The notes beneath the pieces were generated by a model, which was given only the letters and a program-made list of their open reading frames with translations, was not told the DNA's origin and ran no database searches. Below are positions 1-11,172 of a stretch of 64,000 nt of DNA, piece after piece. This stretch comes from Protonemura montana. Taxonomy: Eukaryota > Arthropoda > Insecta > Plecoptera > Nemouridae. The position numbers and the translations under genes were made by a program. The DNA is taken from the NCBI GenBank assembly GCA_947568835.1, contig OX387605.1, forward strand, positions 20,464,418 to 20,528,417, written 5' to 3'. The stretch's first letter is position 1. Each line of letters opens with the position of its first letter.

Positions 1-238
1 GGTGAAGAGGTTAAGAGGACTCAAGCAAGGATGAGTACTTAACACCTAAGAGTGTGTGCTAATGCAATGAGACGTGCTCTCATGAAATTCATTCCTGAAA
101 TCTTGTTTAGCAACTTGTATTGTAAAGACTCCACTGAACATGTTCTTCCAAATTTGTTAGCTGTGTCTGGAACTTCCGTCAAGAAGCACTAGCAAAAAAA
201 TGTTGCGCGTTGATAACGACGGCATTTTATTTTTACAG
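1..238 (+). other. Intron upstream of the first visible Dscam exon
   Basis: No coding signal is seen here. The stretch ends in a T-rich tract and AG acceptor at 237-238, directly before the Ig-domain exon, so it is the 3' part of a Dscam intron. Confidence 0.7.
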
Positions 239-3200
239 AAAAGTAAAGACGGTTCGTTGCTGATTAACGACATCCAGCAAAGCGACGAAGGAAATTATTC
301 GTGCGCAGTGGAAAACATTCATGGCCGTGATGAAATCATCTACAGCATTCAAGTCAAAGGTTAGCCTTTCTCACAAGTGTAAGAACACAAAGAACGCATT
401 AAAAATGCTGAAAACCGCAGCTAACCTAACTATCTTGCCTTTCAGTGCCTCCCGATCCTCCGACCCTGCAAGTTCTGGCCTCGTATTCGGACAGCCTCCA
501 ACTACAGTGGATCGACAATCACCACGGAGGCAGTCCAACGCTCGGCTATGTCATCAACTACAAGCGCGATCACGGAGATTGGGAAGAACTGCAGATCGAG
601 TCTAAGGTCGACTTGCACATTCTGCACAGTCTTTGGTGCGGAAGTCGATACCAGCTCTACATCACTGCCTACAACAAGATCGGCACAGGACTGCCGTGTG
701 ATATCGTCAACGCCTACACCAAGGGGACCGGTGAGGCGACAATTTAATCATCTGTTTATTGTGCCGCGTGGAGTTAATTGCTTGGAAAAGCATGTTGTTT
801 GTAATACTTATTGCATAAAGTAACAAATATAAGTAACAATGGAAGGTGAGAGAAGAAGAAAAAATTGTATAAAATTGTAGTTGGTAGTGGTATATGCTTG
901 CAGTTACATAAGTCCTTGTTTTTAACAAACCGCATCAAACGAAATGGCAATTGATTTGTAATAGATAAGTGACTGCAATACCATCTTTTGTAGTTGCTAA
1001 AAATGACCGGCTCTTAAAAAATGAGCCAATCCCTTTCCACTCACAGTTCCGGTAAAACCGAAACACAGCCAACTGATCACCGTCAACTCGACGGTGGTGA
1101 CAATCTGGCTGGACGCTTGGGGCGACGGCGGCTGCGCAATCCTCTACTTCATCATCGAGTACCGCAACGGGCAGCACTCTGGGGACTGGTCGCTAGTCTC
1201 GAACAACGTGCAGGCGACTGAACGCGTGTACAGCGTGCTAGACCTCACGCCCGCCACACAGTACAACCTCAAGGTCACCGCACACAACAACGCAGGGTCC
1301 ACGGTGGCGTTCTACAACTTCACCACTCTGACAGCAGAGGGCGGTAAGAGAGGTAGAATTACCATTTTGTTTTTTATGAAATTTTGGAGTTTGAAATTTT
1401 GCTAGTAGGTTCTTAGAACAGACCAACAGACCATCTAGCAACTTCTGTAGTGCTTATCAAATTAGCCAACTGTGTTTGATGGACAAGGAAACTCTTTTCT
1501 AGATCATTAATTCTTGATCGTTTAGCTGACAAAATCTTCAGCAAATGAGAATGATTTTATTTTCTTTGAAGCCAGTATGATTTGTTTTTTTTCAGCTACA
1601 GTCGTACCTGAGCTGGCTCCGCCAATAACGCAGCAGCGAGAAGTGCCTTTCTATGCCAACGTCAAGATCATAGTGCCCGTCATCTTGGCATTGGCTTTCG
1701 TAACAAGCCTTATCTGTCTAGCCATATTCTTTCGCAGGCGAAGTGGGTATCTGAGAAACACATTTATCTTTTTATGCCAACTACTTGACAGGACAATCTT
1801 GTGAACGTTGAATTTCTTCTGCAGGAATACAACGCAAGGATGGTCAGATGGGTGAATCCCCTTCAGTTGCTCAAATGCAGAATCAACAAAACCGAGACCA
1901 GCAATATCTGGCAATTCGCGTGGGTAGCGGCCAACCGCAAGCGCTCAGCATCGACTCTGCGAGTTACAAAACAGACTCGGCCGACTATATAGAGGATATT
2001 TGTCCGTATGCGACGTTCCAGCTGTCTAAGCCGCCGTACCCCGAAAGTACATACAGTGGGAACGTCTATAGTGGACCGTATCATTCAGTGCGAGGATCAT
2101 TTGTCTACCACGATCCGAAATCTTCCGGGACTGACAGCTACAAGTTTAGACATGTGAGTGATTTAACAGCATGGCCCATTAAAGACCTTATTTAAAAAAA
2201 TATCTATATATATATCCTGTCATGCTCAAATGCTAATATTGCGGTCTTTTTCAGCAGAAAGAACCAGAATACACCAAAGTTAGAAGAAAAGGGGGAAAGC
2301 TGAGAGATCCTCATTCTGAAAGCCAAGGTAGAAACTGACTGAGAAAGTTTTATCAATATGTGCTTAATTAGTAAACTGCAGAGAATTAGCTTATAAATTA
2401 ATCTCACTCTGACTTAAATCGTGATCTGCGAGTTAATAATTGAACATTGTTTCAAATGGAAGTAAATTCAAGTGAAGTGCAGTGCAAGTAAAGATTTTTG
2501 GTGTAAAACAAAAATAGTAAATAAAAATTTGTCTAAAGTTACACGAAATTCTAGTAACCAGCAATGTCCAAGGCTACCGACTTACCTTGGCCCTGGTTTC
2601 GGTGGCTGTTTTAGCATTTTTTTGCGACAATGTTAATCTCATGGAATGTTTCATTTCAGAATCGGACAACTTGGGGAGTACTGACTCGGAGGTTAAGAAG
2701 ATTTTAACGCTTCACCTGCCTATTTCAGAGTACGATACTTTGGGCAGTGATTCTGAGGGAGAAATGCCCAGTGGTCAGGTGGCTGCTAGTCAGGAGTTAG
2801 TCTCCTTTCGCCACAGGATGAGCAGAGGTACGGCTTGCGTCAGTTCTTATATCAGTCACGTTGGGTACACAATATTTCCGCCTGTAGATCAGTCTCTGAC
2901 AAACTATACATTCTGTGTTTGTTAATCCTACATACAGCAATAGCATCGTTACTTTGTTATTTTTTTCAATTTTCATCCAAACAATGAACAGCTATTTTAG
3001 GTAATTTATCATTTTACCTAAAGGAAAATCATATATTCTACTTCAAGACAATACTTGTGGGTTGATCCCACAAGAGAAGTTTTTTCTACAGATTTAAAAT
3101 TCCAGAATTTGTATTGTCAGTCGATTGTGTTAAAATTGACGAAAAAGTTGTCTCATGTTAATATACCACATCCTATGGTTAACGTTGGGTTTCAATTGAG

Positions 3201-3976
3201 CCATGCTAGAGAAAACACGTGACAACTCATTCAATATCTTAACACAGTCGACCACCTGTTCAAAAGGAAACATGCACACATTTATCGATTATTAATCTTC
3301 TCATTTCTACCACTGTTTGACTTCACTGTCCAGACGTAGGGAAAACGAAAGTGGTGGAAGAGTCAAGTTCATCATCGGAGGCCTCGCCTTCAGGTGCTCG
3401 GAAGCCGTTCCCTTCGAGAAAGTCTAAAAATAAAAGCCAAGTGCTGGGAAAGAGGCACGTTCGAAGTAGCAGTGGCTACTCCAGCCACACGGAAGAGACC
3501 ACTTTCAGGTGAGAACTCCCTTTTTGTGCCTGCTTGCTTACAGAGAGACCACAGAGAGCTATTGGACGAGTAAGCACTTAAGCATTGAATAGTGTGGACG
3601 GATATTTTTAAACAAAAAAAATGTATGTCAAGCGGATGAAATGGCAACTCAACGGCTTAGAGCGCTTTAACTTAGATGCATTTTGTGTATTATCTTTTAA
3701 TAATAATTGTGACTAAAATTATTACTTTTGTCTAATTGTGAATCAAATTCCTCTCAGAAAGGCAAGCAAGAGCAGACAAGGGCCGACTGGCAAGCGCTAA
3801 CGAGAGTGCTTCACAGTTTCAGCGAACGCATCCACCCTCCGTCTCGCTTCTCTGACTCGCACTCGCACTCCCACGAGCTGAGCGAAGCCGAGTGTGACAT
3901 GAGCAAGATCGGCCGCAAAACCGGCCGCAGCAGCACACGGCTGAATCGCGACACGTCCTTCCAGATCGACGTCTAG
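239..3976 (+). CDS. Dscam: Dscam-family cell adhesion receptor, C-terminal part (partial gene)
   Basis: This is the 3' end of a Down syndrome cell adhesion molecule gene, a neuronal and immune surface receptor. Exons by splice site and phase: 239-359, 446-730, 1047-1343, 1596-1742, 1825-2153, 2255-2327, 2660-2827, 3334-3508, 3823-3976. In order they encode the end of the last Ig domain (motif DEGNYSCAVENIHG), FNIII-5 (GYVINYKR, NKIGTG), FNIII-6 (ILYFIIEYRNG), one transmembrane helix (VKIIVPVILALAFVTSLI) followed by an Arg-rich stop-transfer, and a cytoplasmic tail with the insect-typical pieces SDSEVKKILTLHLPISEYD, RSSSGYSSH and ELSEAECD. The last exon is placed at 3823 because only that acceptor restores frame (TTF|SERIHPPSRFSD). 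The upstream Ig domains, any hypervariable exon clusters and the start codon lie left of the window. Only one transmembrane exon is visible. The family call is firm; the paralogue (Dscam1 versus Dscam2-4) is not. Confidence 0.93.
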
Positions 3977-4252
3977 CGCTCGGTAGGCTCGAATGCCTCG
4001 CTGGCGAACGCTTCCAAGAGAAATGCTCGGCACAAGCCTAATTATTGAAACTTAGAGATTTAAAACGATGTCAACTCGATATTTGTACAATACTTCCGAA
4101 GCGATGAAAACGACGCGAAATATATCTTTCTCAATATCAATCGACGGTGGATAAATCAGATGGCGGCGTGAATGTTGTGGGAACGGCTGGTCACCGTTGG
4201 GTGCTCGAAGGGACGAGCTTACAGTTCAAGAACTCTCAGGACATAATTACCG

Positions 4253-4339
4253 AATAAATTTATCAAAACAGATTAGCGTGCCTGTGGATAAGGCGAATTA
4301 AATGCAATGTAAACTTTGTTCACTGTATAACAAAATAAA
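4253..4339 (+). promoter_or_regulatory. Two polyadenylation signals of the Dscam gene
   Basis: AATAAA occurs at 4253-4258 and 4334-4339, 277 and 358 bases after the Dscam stop codon, giving plausible short 3' UTRs. The hexamer is common in AT-rich DNA, so the assignment rests on position. Confidence 0.5.
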
Positions 4340-5314
4340 TCTCATGAATACTCATTTTATTAACTTAATACATCTAGCAACAATCTGCAAGATATTAATG
4401 TAATTATGTAATGTTCTGTATTTTCGTTTTATTCGGTGTTCACTGGCACAGCGAGGCTTATCGGCCGACGTTCAATCCACTGTAGTTTGTAAAATACAGG
4501 TTTCTCAACGTACAACACTCATCGGTTTTAGTCTCCAAGAGAGAAAGATAACTGACATCAAACACTTAAACAAGAATAACAAAATAATACACAGACAGAT
4601 TAGAATTCAACTCTCGCTTCCATCTTAATGTATGCGATATCTCTTTTATAAAGTTATAATTAATTCACTGCCGCAAAATTACAAACAGTCACTGATAAAT
4701 GTTTATTTTTATTTTTAAATTTTCATATTGGTTTCACCAAGGGTGACACATTTTACCAAGCATTTACCCATTCTTCCAGTCGACGTGTTTCTAAATTTTG
4801 AAGTCTGAATGTGCAGGCGGATTTTTTATTTTGATTCATGAAAGATGTTTAACAACAGAGTGAAATGAAAGGCCCCAGTTTAAAAAATTGTTGGTAACTA
4901 AATAGAAGAAAAAGCAAAACTAATTTTGGATGTGTATTGATCAGTTAAAGAATCGTCTGCGCATTCGGCGACGTTCATTTACATTATATACGTGAGACTG
5001 CAGTTTCCATATTTTAAGATAAGGTACAATAATATGAGGTATGAGACTTGTAATCAGACGTGTTAATTATTGAATTATTAAATGTTTGTTGATATTTCAG
5101 TAAAAATTTTAAATGTGTATATATATATATATATATAGTATAAAAAAATTAAGAAAACACAATATATTATAAATGCTGGTTGCTTGTAATTTATTGAATT
5201 AAATGTTATCATTCTGCACTTTATTGCAGCAATGTTATAATTTTGTGGTAAAATAATAAAGAATTGCAATGAAAAAACAATAATTTATTTGATGGGGAAG
5301 CAAAGCTGGAAACA
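4340..5314. other. AT-rich intergenic DNA with a TA microsatellite
   Basis: No gene is visible. A (TA)n run lies at about 5117-5138. A longer Dscam 3' UTR could extend into this stretch. Confidence 0.6.
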
Positions 5315-5440
5315 TGTGCAACCGAACCGAATGGGATACGAACCCGCGACCTCCAGACTGCCAGTCGAGTGCTCTACCTACTGAGCTATCCCGAATGGCA
5401 AACGAAAGGTTCTGGGTTTGCATCCCGGTCCGGTTGCACA
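5315..5440 (-). repeat. tRNA-related repeat with inverted ends
   Basis: On the minus strand 5333-5392 has a box A-like TAGCTCAGTAGG (plus positions 5377-5388), a tRNA-Ala-like anticodon loop CTGGCAG, and a box B-like GGTTCGTATCC (5334-5344). The acceptor and T stems do not pair cleanly, so it is a tRNA-derived SINE head or pseudogene, not a functional tRNA. The flanks form an inverted repeat: 5315-5345 matches the reverse complement of 5414-5440 with small gaps, so a second box B-like sequence faces the other way. Confidence 0.6.
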
Positions 5441-5747
5441 TTTTTCCAACCTTGCTCACCCACCATCCACCGCTTCTGGTTTGAGCTCCTATGAGGAAAC
5501 ACCTAAGGGAATTTTTCAGAGACATTTATTGGTTTGGTCTTATTCTGAAAGGATGTTGGTACCTAGCTAATGAAATAAAAAAAATCGAATCGAAATATAA
5601 AGCAATTAAGTCTTTATTAAACAAGTAACAAGCCAATCTGGGTGCTAATTTGTTAGGGATACAGGTTTGAACACAGCACTAAAAAACACACACACATGGG
5701 AGATTATTATTTTTCCTCATAATGTATGTTTACATTTAATAAGATTT
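5441..5747. other. TXNDC12 3' flank with polyadenylation signal
   Basis: No gene is seen. The minus-strand AATAAA at 5613-5618 is about 130 bases past the stop codon of the thioredoxin gene and is its likely poly(A) signal. Confidence 0.5.
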
Positions 5748-6595
5748 TTAAAGTTCATCACCAAACTTCGGGTTCTTGTACAAGGACGCAACTTTTTTCA
5801 TCGTTTTTGCTACGCTTTCAGCATCGTTATAGAAATATTTGTAGGAAGGATTTCCACCCTCGTTGAAGAACTCTGTTTTAACTGATCCACCGGGGGCTGG
5901 AATGAAATCACCACATCAAAGTATATCGTCACAATACGAAACAAGCCCACAAAATCATCCAAAATTATCATCATTGTTATATTAGCAGTTTGCTCACCAA
6001 CAAATAGTATGCGAGGAATGTAGCCACCATCTGGGGTGAATTTTTTGTCTCTGGGTTCTTCGTCGTCCTCCAAGTTGACCATAACAAAAAATTTGCTCAG
6101 ATCTTTTATCTCTTTTGAAGCAGCAAATTGTGGTTTTAGAGCTAGTGATAAGTGGCAACAAATTATCATGAAACAGAAATGAGAGAATCATAGGAGCTCT
6201 TTGGGCTCCCGCTCAAGCTAAAGACTGAATAACAAATCTCCATCCCACGCACCTTTACAAGCGCCACACCAAGTCTTGTGTATTATAACCATTACTGGCT
6301 TCTTGGTGGCTTCCGATGTTGCCAAACCAATCTCTAATGACATCCAGTTGATTCCATTTCCAAAACCTGTAGATATGAGTGAGTAATGTGTAGAGGAGAA
6401 AATAAAGTTTTGATGCAGGTAGGTGAACGGGTTGAACGGCATAAATAAACATGTACATCAAAGATCAAAGTCTGATCAAAGTGTCAATTTACCTCGACCA
6501 GCACCAGTTCCTGCTTCAGCCTTCACTGCTGAGAATTTTAATCCCATTAGGCAGACTAGATTAAAAGTTAAAAAGTATTTGCTGTTTAAAGCCAT
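5748..6595 (-). CDS. Txndc12: Thioredoxin domain-containing protein 12 (ERp18/ERp19-like)
   Basis: ER-lumen thioredoxin-fold oxidoreductase of the TXNDC12/AGR family, which acts in disulfide chemistry on secretory proteins. Four exons, read on the minus strand: 6595-6493, 6366-6253, 6141-5998, 5896-5748, every junction in phase 1, giving 169 residues, the usual family length. Residues 1-26 form a signal peptide. The active site is in [14 protein letters not shown], a CxxC of the WCGAC type seen in vertebrate TXNDC12. Downstream are [29 protein letters not shown] and GNPSYKYFY, all in family order. The chain ends in GDEL, a variant of the KDEL-type ER retrieval signal. The ATG at 6595 starts the signal peptide directly. 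The gene lies downstream of the takeout gene on the same strand, with no evident functional link. Confidence 0.95.
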
Positions 6596-7006
6596 CTTTA
6601 GTACAAAGGCAAATTAATTTCTCATAGACAGATTCCGTTCGGTGATATTTTGAGTTTTCCTCCATGAATACCGACAGTGACAGCTAGACAGCTGATTCCC
6701 GTCACAGCCTCCCAAAATTGCCGCAACCCGCAAAGCAGAAGGAGGAAATCAAACGCACGTGTGCCAAGACCATATAATTTTCAATTCTTAACATTTATTT
6801 TTTCTATAATTATATCAAATCTGGCTGTCACATGGTTGCAGAGAAAGTGCACAAGACTTTTTTTTATATTGAGATAGGTTTTTATTTAATTTGTTACAAA
6901 TCATTGCCAGAATGATTTGCTCGGGTAACATTTGGTACATCAGATAGGTATGTTGCCAACATTTCTGATAATTTGTTGATGTTAAATTCCATTCCTGGAA
7001 ATTGAT
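6596..7006 (-). other. Takeout 3' UTR and intergenic spacer
   Basis: The minus-strand AATAAA at 6881-6886 lies 121 bases past the takeout stop codon and is its likely poly(A) signal. The remaining stretch, about 285 bases up to the thioredoxin ATG, must hold that gene's promoter. No TATA box was recognised. Confidence 0.55.
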
Positions 7007-10000
7007 TTACACTATGGGGAAAATTTCGTCGAAAGGAACCTTAAGGAAGATTTGATTCGCATAATCAGACATAATCTTATCCCACCCTTGCTCTGCAAAA
7101 GGCACTAGTTCATCGTAGAGCACAGGCCAGAAGTTGTTTGCAAAGATCAGGGCAGCATCACCTGGAAAGAAATAAGAATAAAAAATCACTTCACCTAACT
7201 ATATCTTTATCACAGGAATACATTTCCTTTGTCCTATATTATTTCTAAGCCTAATAAGCAAGCATTATACCACGCCTGAATGTCCAAGTTTTCAATCGAC
7301 ACCAAATAAATTAATAGACTTTCTTTAAATTAAGTTGCCTAGTCAAACATGTATTTTGTAATTTTTCTCTTAACTAGAACAACATTGCCATCGATTTTCT
7401 CTGTGGATCAAATCAACTTTCTTTCTTTGTCGCTTTTCAGCCCCTACCCAAAAGTGTCTTTATTAAAAAAAGTACGCACTGAGCTCTTTGTTGCCAGTGA
7501 ACAGGTTGGAAGCGTAGATCTTCATCGAGCCAACCTTGGGCCGGAACAGAAAACTGTTGATCTTGACGAAGGTCTTGCCATTTTTCGTCAGTGGTGTTCC
7601 ACCCAGTTTCCACTTGCCGTTGATATCACCTAAAGACACCAAACAAAATATTTATCAATGCTAGATTTCTCATGGTCCTAGTTATTTTATCTCTTGTTAA
7701 CACTTTTGTTATTTCAAAGCAAATATATTTTAAACTTAAATAATAGAGTAAGATTTCTTTGATCAGAATTATATATATTTTAATTCTGCTCTTGAGTTGA
7801 GTGCTTGCTTGTGCTTACGCATGCTAATGTTGAATTTGCCTCCTCCGTTAATCGGGAAGAACACAATGTTGCCCTCTGACTCGTAGCTGCCCTCAACGAA
7901 AACGCTGGGGAACTGAATGTCGATCTCCATTTCAAACTTGTCCTTGTTGTCAAAGTTGGACCTGAAATTATGGTTAGTGTTGCATTAGGATAAAAGAACA
8001 TGTTTTGAAAATGACTGAAATGTTGAGAATTCACTGTGTTAATCTGTCTACACCATTACCAATGAAGTAAATCTGAAGATAATTGAATCTCTCTGCTCTG
8101 AATTTTTTCTGGTGGAAAAGGCTTAAACCCAAATTTTTTTTTTTTTTTAGTTCTGCATATATTTTCTAGTTTTTTATCACTACTGCTACCTCTGATATAC
8201 TGCATAACAAGAAAGGTTATAAATACCCAAAGCATACCTAACTGTAAAAGTGACGGTAAAAATATGTAATTTGACATATTTTTCCAACCAAAAGAGTCTC
8301 TGATTTTCTCAAAAATACCCTTTTTTTAATTGTATGTGATGTATGGACTCACTTAACGTTCTTGACGCGGATGTTGCTGAAGCCTGAGGTGAGCGAGTCC
8401 TTGACAAGAAGTTTGCCAGAGATCTGGCCTTGCTCGTATTCGACAAGCATTTGCGGGATGTGTAGTGGGTCGAAAGGCTTCAGGCCCAACTCGGGGGCAC
8501 CTTGAACATCAATACCAAGTTAACTGGATAAGAGTTCGGATGTTTTGACAGGAACGCTTGGCACTGGTCTGGCACATAGGTCATTCCTGATGAAGAGCTC
8601 CAAGAGGACCACCTTATTTATTTTTATATAATTTTTAATATTTTAAAGTAGTATTGAGAAGGCCTGTCACCTGTCAGGCAATCTGAGCATCTCTTTATCA
8701 ACCAAACGTTGAATCTACCATAGAATCTTGAATGCTAGGTAGTATTTTTTGTTTTCAATGTTAGCAACAAAAAGGTTACCTTAGAAAATTTTTAGTACAA
8801 ACGCCCCTTCCGAAGGACAGTATAACTTGAACAACAGGATTTCTCCACTTAACCATAATTTTGGGAGGTTGATATACAATGTGAGTTCACTAGAATATAT
8901 GGTAATTTTGTGCTATACCGCCGCACAGGTAATTCTTGTCGGATCGCCTTTTTGATGGTACTTTTGGCTTCGAAAAAGTTAACAGCAACAAGAAGATGCA
9001 TACCAAATTAAAAATAAGATTTTGGCAAGTACCAAACTCTTTGAATTTAACAACGATTTCATCAAACAATTTCTTTAGAATAATCTTTGGAAGAGGAGAA
9101 CAACTCGTCAAAGAGAACCAATGACAACCATAGGGATGAAAACCAAAAAATCTTTGGTAGGACATTTTATTGCAGCAAAGAAAGCCATGCTAAAATCTTG
9201 TCTGCAACTATAGGCAGGAAGAAATGAGAAGTAATTGATCGCAAATTATAATTTCTCTAATGGGTATAGCTTCAAGGCTTTGATTAGTGTGATTGCCAAT
9301 TGGTATTCATGAATGAGAACAGCCTTCTCAGTTCGTAATCAGCCGGAAACGTTGTTTTACCTTCTTTGCTGAAGGTTCTAAGCAGGTTTTGCAAGCTTCC
9401 TTGGAAGCATGTGTCGAAAAGTGGGTCATTTTGGAAGCAGGGCACATGGTCCAAAGGTAGCTTTGCTGAAACAAAAGAATTGCAATATTATTATTTTTGT
9501 GTCGAATGAATAGTATCTGCAAATTCTGGAAAATCCTTGCAATTCCATGCATTCATGCAATTTCATACAATGTTTGCAAAACTCTGAAAATTAACTGTTA
9601 TTAGACTACTCATGCCATAAAGCCAAAGATTTTGAATCCACTTTTACTATGTCAAGTAAAGAAATAACTGCCAGCTAAAGACTCATCTTCATGGTCACAG
9701 CACACATAGTCTTCGGTCACAGCCAATCAGATGTATTTTTTCAGGTATATTTTTGTTGCAACCTTATTTCAAATACAATTTAAAAAAATTGCCCTACAGC
9801 CCACAAAAAGTTAATTATATCCATTCATTCTCCAAATAAACTAAACTTTGTTACGAAACAGTCACATTAGCAGTTTAAAACATGTTTCATTTTGGATCAC
9901 CTCAACTGGTTAGAAAGTGATCATTTAGCCCAGTAATGGTCATCTTGTGATTGTGTAATATTTGTTTAGCTAAACTGGGTGTTACATGACCACACATTAC

Positions 10001-11125
10001 ATGACAACAGAGGTCTTTGACCCAGAAAAAAAAAAATAATAATAATAGCAATTAGCTTTCTGTCAAGGGATTTTTATACTCTGTGTGAACTCTTTCTTGA
10101 CCTCAATAGCTATAATATTTTTTAATACATTTATTTGTTCTGTATGTCAGATATCTATATAAATAGATATTAGATACCAGATTATCAAAAGGAAATTAAA
10201 TTTTATTCCTTAAGTTTGATCCAGTTAGGATGACTAATCCACCACAACAAATCCATTGTCAACAATGCCTTTTTTTTTTAATTGCAGAAAAATATAATAT
10301 TTTGGAATAATATTAAATATAATATCTAAATATTTTAAAATATTTTAAATTAATATAAATATTATAAATAATATAAAGTAATATAGTTTTTAAATATTTA
10401 ATATCTAAATAATATTATTTAGATTAAAATTTAAGCCCTATTTAAATAAAAAATAATTCAAATAGTTAAAATACGGTTGAAATAAAACCAGGCTTTCGAA
10501 CCGAAATACAGTTAACGTAAACAACCCTGAAATTCCAAGTGCGTTCATTTTTTCTTCATTTTACCTATAATCTGAAGAAATTATCTAAATAATAAACTAT
10601 TGCCACTCTAGTTCTAGCAAAAAATTCGAAAATTGACATCTCATTCCATAAATGGAATAAATAATCACATTTTTAAATTTCATCGCAGTTTGTTGACTTT
10701 TCTTGGAAAAGTAATATAAAAATCTTTGCTAGAAATAATATTGTTTGTCAAAAAAACTTGAGCACTAATAACTTGTCTTTGAAAAAGAAGCATATTTTCT
10801 TTGAAAATAAATACTTTCTTTGAAATTCTGCGGGTTTATATTTTAATAATGTTGGTGCTTTTATGTCTTTCACAAAAGCCAATTCCTTCAAAACAACTTT
10901 CAGATTCAATTTTTTTTTTATTTCTACAAAATTATCTTATCTTTAAGTAAATGTAATTATTGTCTATAATTTGTATAGTTATTAATATTGTCGAAGATCA
11001 CTTCTTCAAAATATATACTAAACTATAAGAAAACAAGCACTTGCAGAGTACTTACGTATCTTCACTGACGCTGTGTACACGTTTGTGGCCGAAAGGGCCA
11101 GAAGGAACACCACTACTGTCTTCAT
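7007..11125 (-). CDS. Takeout / juvenile hormone binding protein family secreted protein
   Basis: Secreted carrier of the takeout/JHBP family, whose elongated barrel binds hydrophobic ligands such as juvenile hormone. Six exons on the minus strand: 11125-11056, 9465-9361, 8500-8353, 7961-7819, 7629-7480, 7161-7007. The phases agree throughout and give 256 residues, typical for the family. Residues 1-19 are a signal peptide (MKTVVVFLLALSATNVYTA). Cys33 and Cys43, ten residues apart in PCFQNDPLFDTC, match the conserved N-terminal disulfide pair. Further family features are GLKPFDPLHIP, the repeating beta-strand body, GKWKLGGTPL, LFTGNKEL, and a C-terminus ending in the usual V-P-F/Y-D-E-(I/L)-F pattern (KVPFDEIFPIV). 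Intron 1 is long (about 1.6 kb). The individual ligand cannot be told from sequence. Confidence 0.95.
10290..10445. repeat. AT-rich low-complexity tract in takeout intron 1
   Basis: Almost pure A/T with recurring taaatatt and ataatatt words. It has no coding potential and lies inside the first takeout intron. Confidence 0.8.
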
Positions 11126-11163
11126 GATTCTAGCTTGTACTGTCCTTGGTTGGAGCTTGCAAT

Positions 11164-11172
11164 CTTTATATA
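11164..11172 (-). promoter_or_regulatory. TATA box of the takeout gene
   Basis: The minus strand reads TATATAAAG here, 47 bases upstream of the takeout ATG. At the usual 28-31 base spacing transcription would start near 11141, leaving a 5' UTR of roughly 15 bases. A TATA-driven promoter suits a tissue-specific, strongly regulated secreted protein; that last point is inference. Confidence 0.7.

Noticed and set aside
3728-3976. Extended last Dscam exon read as one frame from 3728
   Set aside because: Phase from the preceding exon fits only the acceptor at 3822; the extra N-terminal residues are intronic in that splice form.
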